A program made the translations under genes and the position numbers. DNA of 64,000 bases from NCBI RefSeq assembly GCF_006345825.1, contig NZ_VCIX01000087.1, positions 186,202-250,201 on the forward strand. The letters are read 5' to 3'. Of this stretch, positions 52,420-60,798 are shown piece after piece; position 1 is the first letter of the stretch, and every line of letters starts with the position of its first letter. The notes beneath the pieces were generated by a model. It saw only the letters and a list, made by a program, of their open reading frames with translations. It was not told the DNA's origin and did not search any database. Source of the stretch: Paenibacillus paridis. GTDB lineage: Bacteria > Bacillota > Bacilli > Paenibacillales > Paenibacillaceae.

Positions 52420-53286
52420 TTGGAAGTCATAAATGAACAAGTCGCATATGAGAACCCGTTGCTGTCGCTGCGAATTTTTCAAACGATGCGTAATTTGGAC
52501 GGATTCACGAATTGGCATTATCATAAGCAGCTAGAGCTGCTTCTTATACTCGAAGGAAATCTGGACGTCTACATCGATGAGGAGTGCTTTCATCTCACCT
52601 CGGGAGATGTCATGCTGATCGGTGCCTCGGAGCTTCATCGCGACCGCAGCCACGACTCCCTGGATTATATTGTGCTTCAATTCGATTTGGAGCCTTTTTT
52701 CGATCAAAGTACCATACCTTATATGCGCTATTTCTCTGAAACACAAATGCCGCTAAGCAAAGCGAATTATATTTTCAAGGAAAACGATGTAGGCAAGCAG
52801 CAAACCGCTTCTTATATCCAGCAAATTCTTAACGAAGCGACGAACAAAGAGACGGGCTATGAACTGGCTGTGAGCGTCCTGATCAAGCAAATTCTGCTGC
52901 TCCTGCTTCGTCATGACACCCGGAAAGTACTGATCGAGCAGGATAATTTCGACCGTATCCGGCTGAAGCCCGTGCTGGATTATATCGAAAACCATCTCAC
53001 CGACCGGATTCAAGTAGAAGAAGTATGCAAAATCGCCAATATGAGCTACTACTATTTCGTAAAATATTTCAAAAAAACGATCGGCCTTTCGTTTACGGAA
53101 TACGTGAACTACCGCAAGGTAAAGTGGGCGGAGCGGATTTTGCTGACGAAGGATTTAAGCATATCGGAGGTGGGCGAGCGGATCGGCATGCCGAATATGG
53201 CCCATTTTTATAAAATGTTCAAAAAATACAATGACTGCTCACCGAAGCAATTTCAACGAAAAATGCTGACGTGGAACCGGCAATAG
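52420..53286 (+). CDS. AraC-family regulator with cupin sensor
   Basis: A 288-residue protein with a cupin/AraC-binding domain (about 15-150: HYHKQLELLLILEGNLDVYI, GDVMLIGASELHRD) and a C-terminal AraC DNA-binding domain (about 188-285: VEEVCKIANMSYYYFVKYF, GERIGMPNMAHFYKMFKKY). TTG at 52420 follows AAGGGGGAG by seven bases. A promoter with an internal cre-like site suggests that it belongs to a sugar-use circuit under carbon catabolite repression, yet no sugar genes adjoin it; its targets must lie elsewhere. Confidence 0.9.
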   Translation: MEVINEQVAYENPLLSLRIFQTMRNLDGFTNWHYHKQLELLLILEGNLDVYIDEECFHLTSGDVMLIGASELHRDRSHDSLDYIVLQFDLEPFFDQSTIPYMRYFSETQMPLSKANYIFKENDVGKQQTASYIQQILNEATNKETGYELAVSVLIKQILLLLLRHDTRKVLIEQDNFDRIRLKPVLDYIENHLTDRIQVEEVCKIANMSYYYFVKYFKKTIGLSFTEYVNYRKVKWAERILLTKDLSISEVGERIGMPNMAHFYKMFKKYNDCSPKQFQRKMLTWNRQ

Positions 53287-53300
53287 CGCTCCTCAATCAG

Positions 53301-53344
53301 AAAAAGCTCGTCTACCCTATACTTTCGGGGTAACGAGCTTTTTT
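53301..53344. terminator. Bidirectional terminator between the AraC gene and phoP
   Basis: AAAAAGCTCGT-TACCC and GGGTAACGAGCTTTTT arms with a small bulge. It includes the last codons of phoP on the minus strand. Confidence 0.85.
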
Positions 53345-54039
53345 GGCATAACGAGTTTGTAGCCTACGCCGCGAATGGATTCAATCTGTACCGATTGCTG
53401 GCCAAGCTCCAGCTTTTTCCTGAGTGAGCTTACATGCACATCGACCGTACGCTGGCCTCCGATATAATCAAAGCCCCACACCACGTTCATAAGATCATCG
53501 CGTGTGATGACCATACCCGGGCGCTGTACCAGATATAGCAATACTTCAAATTCCTTCGGGCGAAGCGGTATCGTATCTCCGTTTAAAATAACCTCGTACT
53601 TCTCCGGATAGATCGACAAGTCGCCGGCAGTAATGACCTTCTCTGTCGATTCAATCGGCTTGCTGTCATCCAGCTGCGTACGGCGAAGCACAGCTGATAC
53701 ACGAGCGAGCAGCTCGGCAACGCCAAACGGCTTTGTAATGTAATCGTCGGCGCCATGCTTCAGCCCCTGTACGACCTCTTCCTCTGCATTGCGGGCGGTC
53801 AAAATAATGACCGGCGTTCTTACGCCATTTTGCCGCAGGCGATTCAAAATTTCGAACCCATTCATGCCCGGAAGCATGATATCGAGAATGACCAAATCGA
53901 AATTGCGCTGCAAAGCGGTTTGCAAGCCTTCCCCGCCATGATCGATAACGGTCGTTTCATAGCCCTCTTGGGTCAAATTGTACGACAGCAGCCTAGCTAG
54001 TGTCGGTTCATCTTCAATGACGAGCACTTTATGCGACAT
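53317..54039 (-). CDS. phoP: Response regulator PhoP (OmpR/PhoB family)
   Basis: A 240-residue regulator with receiver domain (1-120; acidic pair IEDE, phospho-acceptor Asp53 in LVILDIMLPGMNG, Lys in YITKPFGV) and a winged-helix DNA-binding domain (about 135-232: LRPKEFEVLLYLVQRPG, RTVDVHVSSLRKKL). The sequence is close to Bacillus PhoP, which activates phosphate-starvation genes through Pho boxes such as the one before pstS in this window. GGAGGT precedes the ATG closely. Followed by phoR 110 bases on in the opposite gene order of transcription, that is phoR lies downstream only in coordinates and upstream in sequence direction. Confidence 0.9.
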   Translation of the reverse strand: MSHKVLVIEDEPTLARLLSYNLTQEGYETTVIDHGGEGLQTALQRNFDLVILDIMLPGMNGFEILNRLRQNGVRTPVIILTARNAEEEVVQGLKHGADDYITKPFGVAELLARVSAVLRRTQLDDSKPIESTEKVITAGDLSIYPEKYEVILNGDTIPLRPKEFEVLLYLVQRPGMVITRDDLMNVVWGFDYIGGQRTVDVHVSSLRKKLELGQQSVQIESIRGVGYKLVMPKKLVTPKV

Positions 54040-54149
54040 GTTACCTCCAACCTAGCGAACGGCGGCGCCTGAAGACACCGCATCCGCTTATTTAGAACTT
54101 TTAAAGCTAGTTTATCATGGTTTCGTGAAGAATAGGTAAATCTTTTTTT

Positions 54150-55925
54150 CTATTGGAGGACAGGCAGCTCAATGATGAACGTTGAACCGACGCCAACCGC
54201 ACTATTTACTGAAATGGTTCCTTTATGAAGCTCAACGAGATGCTTGACGATGGAGAGGCCAAGCCCTGTGCCGCCTGAGCTCCGCGACCGCGCTTTATCA
54301 ACTCTGTAGAACCTCTCGAAAATCCGCGGCAAATCCTTTTTCGGAATGCCAATCCCGGAATCGCTAATTTGAATTCGAATATAATCGTCTCCGATGCCCT
54401 CTACGTTCAATGAAACTTTGCCGCCCTCCGGCGTATAATTAATCCCGTTGGAGAGCAAATTCATGACGATTTGCCTTAAGCGGTCTTCATCGGCCTCCAC
54501 ATACAAGCCCGGCTCGATGCTCATGCTAAGCTCAATATGTTTGCGGTCTGCCTCGGATTGCACCAGCTTGATCGATTTGTCGATGAACGTATCCACTTCC
54601 ACAGGAGAGAACACAAGCGGAACGCGGCGCGATTCAATTTTGGACAGCTCGAGTATATCCCCAATCAACCGGTTCAGCCGGTCACTCTCATCAAAAATAA
54701 TTTGCAAAAACGAACGAGCGGTTTCTTCATCGTTTACCGCGCCGCCAAGCAATGTTTCCGCAAACCCTTTGACCGCCGTGATCGGCGTCTTCAGCTCATG
54801 CGAGACGTTGGCGACAAACTCGCTGCGCATCCGCTCCAGTCTGCGAATGGCCGATACGTCCTGCAGTACAAGCAATACGCCAGAGAATTCATTGCCCTCG
54901 GGCTGAATCGGTACCAAATTGAGCTCAAGCAGCCTCTCCTCCGGAAAATAAAATGTAATCTCCTCGCGCAAATGCTCCTTGCTTTTAAGCCCCTCTTGGA
55001 TCATTTGGGACAGCTCATACTGCTGCTTCGCTTCTGCAAAATGCCGGCCGACCAGCTCGCGGGCAGAGAAACCAAGCACTTCCTCGGCACGCCTGTTCAT
55101 CAGCACGATTTTGCCGCTGCGATCGATCATCACAATGCCGTTAATCATATTATCAAGCACACTCTCAAGCTGGTTCTCATTTTGCTGAATCCGTGTCATT
55201 TGAACCTGAAGGCTGTCTGCCATTGCATTTATAGCGTTGCCAAGCTCGCCGATTTCATCCTGCTTGCCTACTTTCACCCTTGCGCGGTAGTCCATGTTTT
55301 TGATCCGCTTGGCAACCTTTGTAATTTGCTCTAGCGGACGTGTTAAGCCAAGTGCAAGGCGGTAGCAGATTAACGCCGCAATAAGGAACAAAACGAGCAA
55401 GCCAAGCGCTAGCACAGCCGTCAAATTGCGTATGCTCTCGTCAACCTCCTGCAGGCTCATGGCGAGCCGAATGACGTCCGGTGCTTGTCCCGGTACAACG
55501 GTAACCGGTATCGCAACATACATCATATTTTGCTTAATCGTATCGCTCGCCCGGATTGCTCTGCCTGTACCCGAATCTAATGCTTCTTTTATTTCTATCC
55601 GGTCTAGATGGTTGTCCATGTCCTGCGGATTGCCATCTGAATCGCCGAGCACAGCACCGTCATTGCGAATAAACGTGACGCGCGCACCCGTATAACGCTT
55701 AAGCTCCTTAGCCTCATTGCTATAATACCCATAGAGCGAAGATAAATCGCCTGACTTCCATTCCATTTTTGCCGAAATGATCTGCATCTCGCGTACCATA
55801 TTATCCTCAAGGGCGTTGATATGGTTTTCCTTGAACGTTTTGACCATAAATAACCCTGCTGCACTCACCGATAAGGCGATCATCGCGATCATTATGAGCG
55901 TCAGCCTGGTGCGGAAGCTATTCAT
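54150..55925 (-). CDS. phoR: Phosphate-sensing histidine kinase PhoR
   Basis: A 591-residue membrane kinase: TM1 (about 8-28), extracellular sensor (30-155), TM2 (about 160-182), HAMP (185-235), PAS (about 245-350), HisKA with ANVSHELKTPITAVKGF, and HATPase_c with NLLSNGINYTPEGG, DSGIGIPKKDLPRIFERFY and GGTGLGLSIVKHL. Pairing with the adjacent PhoP-like regulator and the PAS/HAMP layout identify it as PhoR. The ATG at 55925 (MNSFRTR) follows GGGGAG by ten bases; an upstream frame from 55958 is less likely. It is transcribed on the minus strand, so it precedes the next gene only by coordinate. Confidence 0.9.
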   Translation of the reverse strand: MNSFRTRLTLIMIAMIALSVSAAGLFMVKTFKENHINALEDNMVREMQIISAKMEWKSGDLSSLYGYYSNEAKELKRYTGARVTFIRNDGAVLGDSDGNPQDMDNHLDRIEIKEALDSGTGRAIRASDTIKQNMMYVAIPVTVVPGQAPDVIRLAMSLQEVDESIRNLTAVLALGLLVLFLIAALICYRLALGLTRPLEQITKVAKRIKNMDYRARVKVGKQDEIGELGNAINAMADSLQVQMTRIQQNENQLESVLDNMINGIVMIDRSGKIVLMNRRAEEVLGFSARELVGRHFAEAKQQYELSQMIQEGLKSKEHLREEITFYFPEERLLELNLVPIQPEGNEFSGVLLVLQDVSAIRRLERMRSEFVANVSHELKTPITAVKGFAETLLGGAVNDEETARSFLQIIFDESDRLNRLIGDILELSKIESRRVPLVFSPVEVDTFIDKSIKLVQSEADRKHIELSMSIEPGLYVEADEDRLRQIVMNLLSNGINYTPEGGKVSLNVEGIGDDYIRIQISDSGIGIPKKDLPRIFERFYRVDKARSRSSGGTGLGLSIVKHLVELHKGTISVNSAVGVGSTFIIELPVLQ

Positions 55926-56000
55926 CCGGCTCACTCTCCCCGTGTTATTACGTATCATCCAGCCCTAACTATCCTATGCTGCAATGCTGACATCCAACGT

Positions 56001-56975
56001 TTATCGTACATGCGGCACCGCACTTTCGCCAGCCTTGTGTTTGTTAAGTTTTTGTAAAACATAATGATGAACCGTCGCAAGCGGCTGCTGAATGAGAATT
56101 GAAAGCACCACGGGAACAGCCGCAAGCGGACTGAAGTAGCCAAGCGCAAGCACAATGCCAAGCGAAATATTTCTCATCCCCGTTGCATAGGATACCGTCA
56201 CTTGTTCTTCATAGCGAAGTCTCGACGTTCCGATATAGCCGAGGGCATAACAAAGGCCAACCAAAACCACCACTAGCGGCACAAGCTTCATCATATCCTG
56301 CTTCAACTGCCCAAGATGCGGGGCAATGGCCGATGCGTTCAAGGCAACGACGGCAACGAAGCAAAACTTGGAGATTGGCGCTGAATAAGGAGCTACCATG
56401 CCTTGCACACGCCCTCGGCTCATTTGATTCAGTGCGACGCCGATCACGGTTGGAAGCACAATAATGACTAGCAAATCGATAATAATCGGACCAGCCTTCA
56501 CTTCGACCGCCGAGTCAAAAAACAAATGAATGCCTGCTGGTACTACAAGCGGGCTAAGCGCGGAATCCAGCACTACCATCGCTAGCATAAGGGGCACGCT
56601 GCCGCCTGACATCCCTACCCACAGCACCGTCGATACGCCAATGGGAATAATCGTGAATAACACCAATCCAACCACATAGGGCGAATCAGCGCCAAAGATA
56701 AGCGTGCCAATGCCGTATGCGGCTAACGGAGATAGGACGTGGGCAATCACAAAGGTAAGCACCATAACGCCAGGTTTCTTCATCACCTCTCGCAGCTGTC
56801 CCAAGCCGCACCCAATCGCCATGGTCAGCGTCACGTAAGCAAATAAATAAGGCACCCACTCAATAAAGCGTTGAAGCGAATTGGCAAATATAAAGCCAAG
56901 TATCAGGGAGCCTGGAATAATGATAAACATCCATCGTTCAAAATGCCGGTTAAAAGCCAATCCAAATTCACGCAT
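56001..56975 (-). CDS. Bile acid:sodium symporter (BASS) family transporter
   Basis: A 324-residue membrane protein with about ten helices, including IGCGLGQLREVMKKPG and TIIPIGVSTVLWVGMSGGSV, typical of the BASS/SBF family of sodium-coupled carriers. Bacterial members move pantothenate precursors, organic anions or arsenite; no arsenic genes adjoin, so the substrate stays open. AGGG lies in front of the ATG. It stands between phoR and the divergent HD-domain gene, and its stop is 76 bases upstream of the phoR start on the same strand. Confidence 0.88.
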   Translation of the reverse strand: MREFGLAFNRHFERWMFIIIPGSLILGFIFANSLQRFIEWVPYLFAYVTLTMAIGCGLGQLREVMKKPGVMVLTFVIAHVLSPLAAYGIGTLIFGADSPYVVGLVLFTIIPIGVSTVLWVGMSGGSVPLMLAMVVLDSALSPLVVPAGIHLFFDSAVEVKAGPIIIDLLVIIVLPTVIGVALNQMSRGRVQGMVAPYSAPISKFCFVAVVALNASAIAPHLGQLKQDMMKLVPLVVVLVGLCYALGYIGTSRLRYEEQVTVSYATGMRNISLGIVLALGYFSPLAAVPVVLSILIQQPLATVHHYVLQKLNKHKAGESAVPHVR

Positions 56976-57092
56976 GCGTTTTCCCTCATTTGCTCCATCT
57001 AGTCGTTTTTGTACATAAGCTTTATAATAGCATAGTCACTCCTGCACATGAACGAAAACTCGCCAAGCGAGGATAGCAAAGGAGCCAAATGA

Positions 57093-58235
57093 ATGAAGAA
57101 TGGTAAATTTACGAACACAATTATCCGGATGCAGTATGTGCCCAGGTGGAGCGAGTATGCTCCTCGTTTCGAGGACAATGCGTCTACGCACAGCTTCAGA
57201 TGCGCCGCATTGTCGATTTTAGTAGGCATTATTGAAGAAAAAGTGCTCGGTTGTCCGCTGGACAAGCTCAAGCTGCTCGGCAGAAGCTTGTGGGGAGATC
57301 TCAAAAACACCGGAACCGGCTCGATTAAGCACGTAACCAAAAAAGAATCCCTCGTCATGAATCATATCCGCGACTTCGAGATGGAGCTCAGCAAAGATAT
57401 CGTGTCCTATCTCTCCAAGTCGCTGCAAGCCCACGCCTTTGATTACATTGTGAATGCTCAGGATGATACGCATATCGGCCGCTTGGTTGATGCGATCGAC
57501 ACGCTCGATGCTTTTCTTTATTGTCACCGGGAATCCAGACATGATACGAATCCATTCTTTCATGCGAAGCATAAGGAGCTTAAGCAGACGCTAGTCGATA
57601 CTGGGCTTAAGTCCATCCTCTGGCTGCTGGAGGAATACGACAAAGAAGATGGGTTCTATGAATTCATCCAATACATCGTCAACCTGGATACCGTAAAAAG
57701 ATGGAATGGCAGCTATAACCTCGTGCCCGACAATGACGCAACGCATTCCTTCCGCGTCGCATCGCTGGCGCTCTTCAACGGACTGCTCGAAATGGAGCGC
57801 TTCGGTAATAAGGGCATTGATCTATACAAGCTGCTTGCAAAAGCCACGCTGCATGACCTGCCCGAAGCGTTGTCCGGCGACGTCGTTTCCAATTTCAAGC
57901 ATAACAATCCGGATATCAAATTCGCATTCGAGCAATACGAGAAAGAAACGGCACTTTATATGATTAACAAGCTGCCTGAGCTCTTTCATGAGGATATGAT
58001 TGAGTTCATTGCCCATAGCAAATCCGACGACTACGTTGGGGAGATGGTCGACATTGCCGACAAGCTTGACGCCTTGATCAAAGCCAGCCTCGAAATGCGC
58101 AATAATCCGCATTATGCGGATACCTACTACAATCAGCTCGTCAAGGTTCAGCACAAATATGAGAATCCTTGCGTCATCTTTTTCTTGGCTTACATTTTGC
58201 ACGATCTGGCCTACTCTAATCTGATCGGGCAATAG
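57093..58235 (+). CDS. Tandem HD-domain protein (YfbR-like), N-terminal HD degenerate
   Basis: A 380-residue soluble protein made of two similar HD-type halves. The C-terminal half (about 190-370) has the full metal set: His218 in DATHSFRVASL, His254-Asp255 in ATLHDLPEALSGD and Asp in VDIADKLDALI. The N-terminal half (about 8-180) keeps NASTHSFRCAAL and VDAIDTLDAFL but has GD in place of HD (SLWGDLKNTGTGS), so it should not bind metal in the normal way. YfbR-type proteins are 5'-deoxynucleotidases; activity here is inferred for the C-half only. GGAG is eight bases before the ATG. Monocistronic, followed by a repeat-rich gap. Confidence 0.88.
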   Translation: MKNGKFTNTIIRMQYVPRWSEYAPRFEDNASTHSFRCAALSILVGIIEEKVLGCPLDKLKLLGRSLWGDLKNTGTGSIKHVTKKESLVMNHIRDFEMELSKDIVSYLSKSLQAHAFDYIVNAQDDTHIGRLVDAIDTLDAFLYCHRESRHDTNPFFHAKHKELKQTLVDTGLKSILWLLEEYDKEDGFYEFIQYIVNLDTVKRWNGSYNLVPDNDATHSFRVASLALFNGLLEMERFGNKGIDLYKLLAKATLHDLPEALSGDVVSNFKHNNPDIKFAFEQYEKETALYMINKLPELFHEDMIEFIAHSKSDDYVGEMVDIADKLDALIKASLEMRNNPHYADTYYNQLVKVQHKYENPCVIFFLAYILHDLAYSNLIGQ

Positions 58236-58290
58236 AGGGCGAACCGATTAAGGCACGGACCGATTAAGGATCGAGACCTTTTTTATAAAA

Positions 58291-58480
58291 AATAGATGGA
58301 ATTTATCCCGCTAAAATAGCGACTCTCACCAGAAATCAGAAATAGCTGGAAATTGTCCCGTTAATTTCTTCGATTTCCGTGAGTTTCGGCTGATTCTTCG
58401 TAATTAGAAGGACAAATTCCATCTAATCCCACAAAAAGCTCAAAATAGCATGAATTAGAAGGAGAAATTCCCTTTAACTT
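58291..58480. repeat. Four copies of a 25-30-bp repeat, two per orientation, at 50-bp spacing
   Basis: AATAGATGGAATTTATCCCG (58291) and AATAGCTGGAAATTGTCCCG (58341) lie 50 bases apart on the plus strand; TAATTAGAAGGACAAATTCC (58401) and TGAATTAGAAGGAGAAATTC (58451) are inverted copies, again 50 apart. Copies 2 and 3 face each other and can form a long imperfect hairpin. No gene is seen here. Confidence 0.75.
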
Positions 58481-58691
58481 AAAAAACAAGGTTAAGATAC
58501 TCCGACTTTCATCCGTTATTCATATAAAGGAAATCAAAAAAAAACAGATTGAGGAGTTTGAAGAGAAAGACAAGCTGGGCTTCATTGCTGCTTGCACCAT
58601 GAGGTCACGCTTGTGGCAACGATGTATCGGAGGAAGAGAGGCTTGGAAGTCAGTAATATCTTAGCATGTCTCGGTTTCTTAGTAGGTAATC

Positions 58692-58835
58692 GGTTACTTT
58701 GAATATAGCAGCTTGTTTGTAAACAACAGTTACGTTAAAGGTAGCAATTTCTTTGAGGATAAAAGTTACGTTAACGAAAGCAGTTTCTCTTAAGACAACA
58801 GTTACGTTGAAGATAAATTGCATGTGAAAAATACT
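58692..58835. repeat. 36-bp tandem repeat, four units
   Basis: The core GTTACGTT or close variants recurs at 58693, 58729, 58765 and 58801, exactly 36 bases apart, with the following bases GCAATTTCTTTGAGGATA also partly conserved. The unit length keeps one frame open on the minus strand (58650-58841), where it would encode 12-residue repeats of the type FNVTVVYKEIAT, but no ribosome-binding site precedes that frame. Confidence 0.75.
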
Positions 58836-58841
58836 ATACAT

Positions 58842-59024
58842 GTTGAACTAAAGAAATGAAGTCTAAGCGAAGCGAGAAGATCGTTCTGGAGAAACGCCGT
58901 GTTCGGCTTTGTAGCCGGATTCTTACCTTGACACGTCTATGGAAATCAAAGTATCTGGTTACAACCGCGATCCTAAAGAAAGATTTACTCGCGCAGCGAC
59001 CAGAACGGGAAACTTTAGTTCAAC
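58842..59024 (-). repeat. Dispersed hairpin element, copy 3, with perfect 12-bp terminal inverted repeats
   Basis: GTTGAACTAAAG (58842-58853) and CTTTAGTTCAAC (59013-59024) bound a 183-bp unit whose interior is the inverted form of copies 1 and 2 (from GCGAAGCGAGAAGATCGTTC to CTCGCGCAGCGACC). There is no coding sequence inside, so it looks like a non-autonomous MITE-type element. Confidence 0.8.
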
Positions 59025-59041
59025 TTATGTAGATAAAAGCA

Positions 59042-59085
59042 AAGCCATAAAGCCAACCCCAATGTCTGGGTTAGCTTTATGGCTT
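59042..59085 (-). terminator. Terminator of the nagZ gene
   Basis: AAGCCATAAAGC-AACCC and GGGTT-GCTTTATGGCTT pair with one mismatch; on the minus strand TTTGCTTTTATC follows. It lies about 55 bases beyond the nagZ stop. Confidence 0.85.
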
Positions 59086-59138
59086 GAAGCGGCGTCTCCG
59101 TAGTGAATATCACAAGAAAGACAGCCTCTCTATTTAAA

Positions 59139-60755
59139 TTAGCTGCCGACGTTGGCACTCCAGCCAAACGGATAAGCAGCGGATATTTCTAGAGGCAGCT
59201 TGCCCGTTGGGACCAGATCACCGAGCAGCACTTTCGCTGCCGAGGCGAGGGCCAGTGGTCTGCACTCGTAAACAGCGATATATGCTTTCACCTCTGGAAA
59301 AAGCAGTAAATCAAGCGGATTGCGCACCGAAACAACGACAGTGCGTTCAGGTGCAAGCCTTACTGCCTCGCGAGCGACTTCCCGTTCGATCGGATGCTTA
59401 GAGGCATCATAGGTGACAACGATGACTTGGGTGAAGCTGTCTAAACCCGCAAGCGGGCGATCTGCGTCCATTTGACGTTCAGTCACATTTGCTCCAAGCC
59501 CTTTGAGGAAGTCGCCTAATGTGCCGTCCCCAGCCAGCATCTCATCGGCTACCGACACCGGTACAATTTCCGGCCAGAGCACCAGCGTGTTTTCCTCCTT
59601 GCGTAAAGGGAGGAACTGGCCGCCATTTTTGACCAGTGTGACCGAAGCCTCGCTCCACGTCTTCGCTACCGCTTTGCCGGTTTCCGTACCAATACGCGTA
59701 ACCACCTGCTCCCAAGGCAGCAAGAGCTCATCCAGCTCCAGCTTCACCTTAAGTCCCATAATTCGGTCTAAAGCTTCATCGATACGGGTTTCAGCAAGCT
59801 CCCCGCTCTTCACCGCAGCAACGACTGCTTCAAGTGCCGCAAGCTGCTTTTCGAACGTATGGCTAATGAGTACCATATCCGCTCCAGCTTGAAGCGCTTG
59901 AATTGCCCCCAGCTCTGGACCATAATGCTTATCGATCGCGTCCATTTCCAAACAATCCGTGACTACGATGCCATCGTACCTAAGCTCTTTGCGCAGCAAG
60001 CCCGTAATAACCGGCTCCGACAAGGTGGATGGCACGCCAGACGGATCAAGTGCGGGCAAGCACACATGCGCGGTCATAATGCAGTCTGTTCCTGCTTCGA
60101 TTGCCGCACGGAATGGCTTTAGCTCGATCGCTTCCAGCCGCTCGCGGCCATGAAGCAGAATAGGCAGCGCATGATGGGAATCCACTGCCGTATCGCCATG
60201 ACCTGGGAAATGCTTAACGGTAGCGGCAACCCGCGCAGCTTGATAGCCTTCCACAGCTGCGGCGCCAAGCTCAGCCACTACATCCGAGCGGTCGCTATAG
60301 GAGCGCACATTAATCACCGGATTTTCCGGATTGTTGTTTACGTCTATGCACGGCGCATAATTCATCGTTACTCCTAGCAGGCGAAGCTCCTCGCCGCATA
60401 CGCGTGCGGTTTCTCTCGCTCCCTCCGCAAGTCCCGCAGCGCCAAGAGCCATGTTGCCAGGCATTAGCGTTACGCCGTCCACAAGCCTTGCTACCATCCC
60501 GCCTTCTTGGTCAATGGCAACGAACAAAGGAGGCTGTCCTGCTTTCCTTGCGATATCTTGCAGCTCGCCGCTAAGTTTATGCACCTGCTCCGCATCCTTC
60601 ACATTTCGCGTGAAATAAATCGTGCCGCCAATGCCGCCATCTTCAATCAGCCGCTTGATCTGTTTTGTCGGCTCATAACCGTGGAAGCCAAATACGAAGA
60701 GCTGGCCCACCTTTTTCCTTAAATCCCATTCCTTCCACTCTTGCTCCATCTTCAC
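59139..60755 (-). CDS. nagZ: GH3 beta-N-acetylhexosaminidase (NagZ-like)
   Basis: A 538-residue GH3 enzyme. The TIM-barrel domain (1-340) has FVAIDQEGGMVARL, KHFPGHGDTAVDSHH with the Asp192-His194 dyad characteristic of NagZ, and nucleophile Asp267 in VVTDCLEMDAI. A second alpha/beta domain (about 360-538) makes it the two-domain Bacillus YbbD-type NagZ, which removes terminal N-acetylglucosamine from muropeptides. No signal peptide was seen, so the enzyme looks cytoplasmic. The GTG at 60755 or ATG at 60749 may start it. It lies 43 bases downstream of the YesN gene on the same strand and may be co-transcribed with that two-component pair. Confidence 0.93.
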   Translation of the reverse strand: MKMEQEWKEWDLRKKVGQLFVFGFHGYEPTKQIKRLIEDGGIGGTIYFTRNVKDAEQVHKLSGELQDIARKAGQPPLFVAIDQEGGMVARLVDGVTLMPGNMALGAAGLAEGARETARVCGEELRLLGVTMNYAPCIDVNNNPENPVINVRSYSDRSDVVAELGAAAVEGYQAARVAATVKHFPGHGDTAVDSHHALPILLHGRERLEAIELKPFRAAIEAGTDCIMTAHVCLPALDPSGVPSTLSEPVITGLLRKELRYDGIVVTDCLEMDAIDKHYGPELGAIQALQAGADMVLISHTFEKQLAALEAVVAAVKSGELAETRIDEALDRIMGLKVKLELDELLLPWEQVVTRIGTETGKAVAKTWSEASVTLVKNGGQFLPLRKEENTLVLWPEIVPVSVADEMLAGDGTLGDFLKGLGANVTERQMDADRPLAGLDSFTQVIVVTYDASKHPIEREVAREAVRLAPERTVVVSVRNPLDLLLFPEVKAYIAVYECRPLALASAAKVLLGDLVPTGKLPLEISAAYPFGWSANVGS

Positions 60756-60798
60756 TGGTTTCCCTGCCCCTTCCCATGTTTAAACATCCATGCATCTG

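Noticed and set aside
54537..55334. 265-residue plus-strand frame inside phoR
   Set aside because: It is antisense to conserved kinase domains and has no recognisable family or ribosome-binding site.
58250..58280. Terminator after the tandem HD gene
   Set aside because: Only a four-base AAGG/CCTT stem precedes the T-run, too weak to call.
58650..58841. 63-residue minus-strand frame with 12-residue repeats as a real gene
   Set aside because: No ribosome-binding site precedes its start, and its upstream end lies at the edge of the dispersed element. It is listed as a DNA repeat only.
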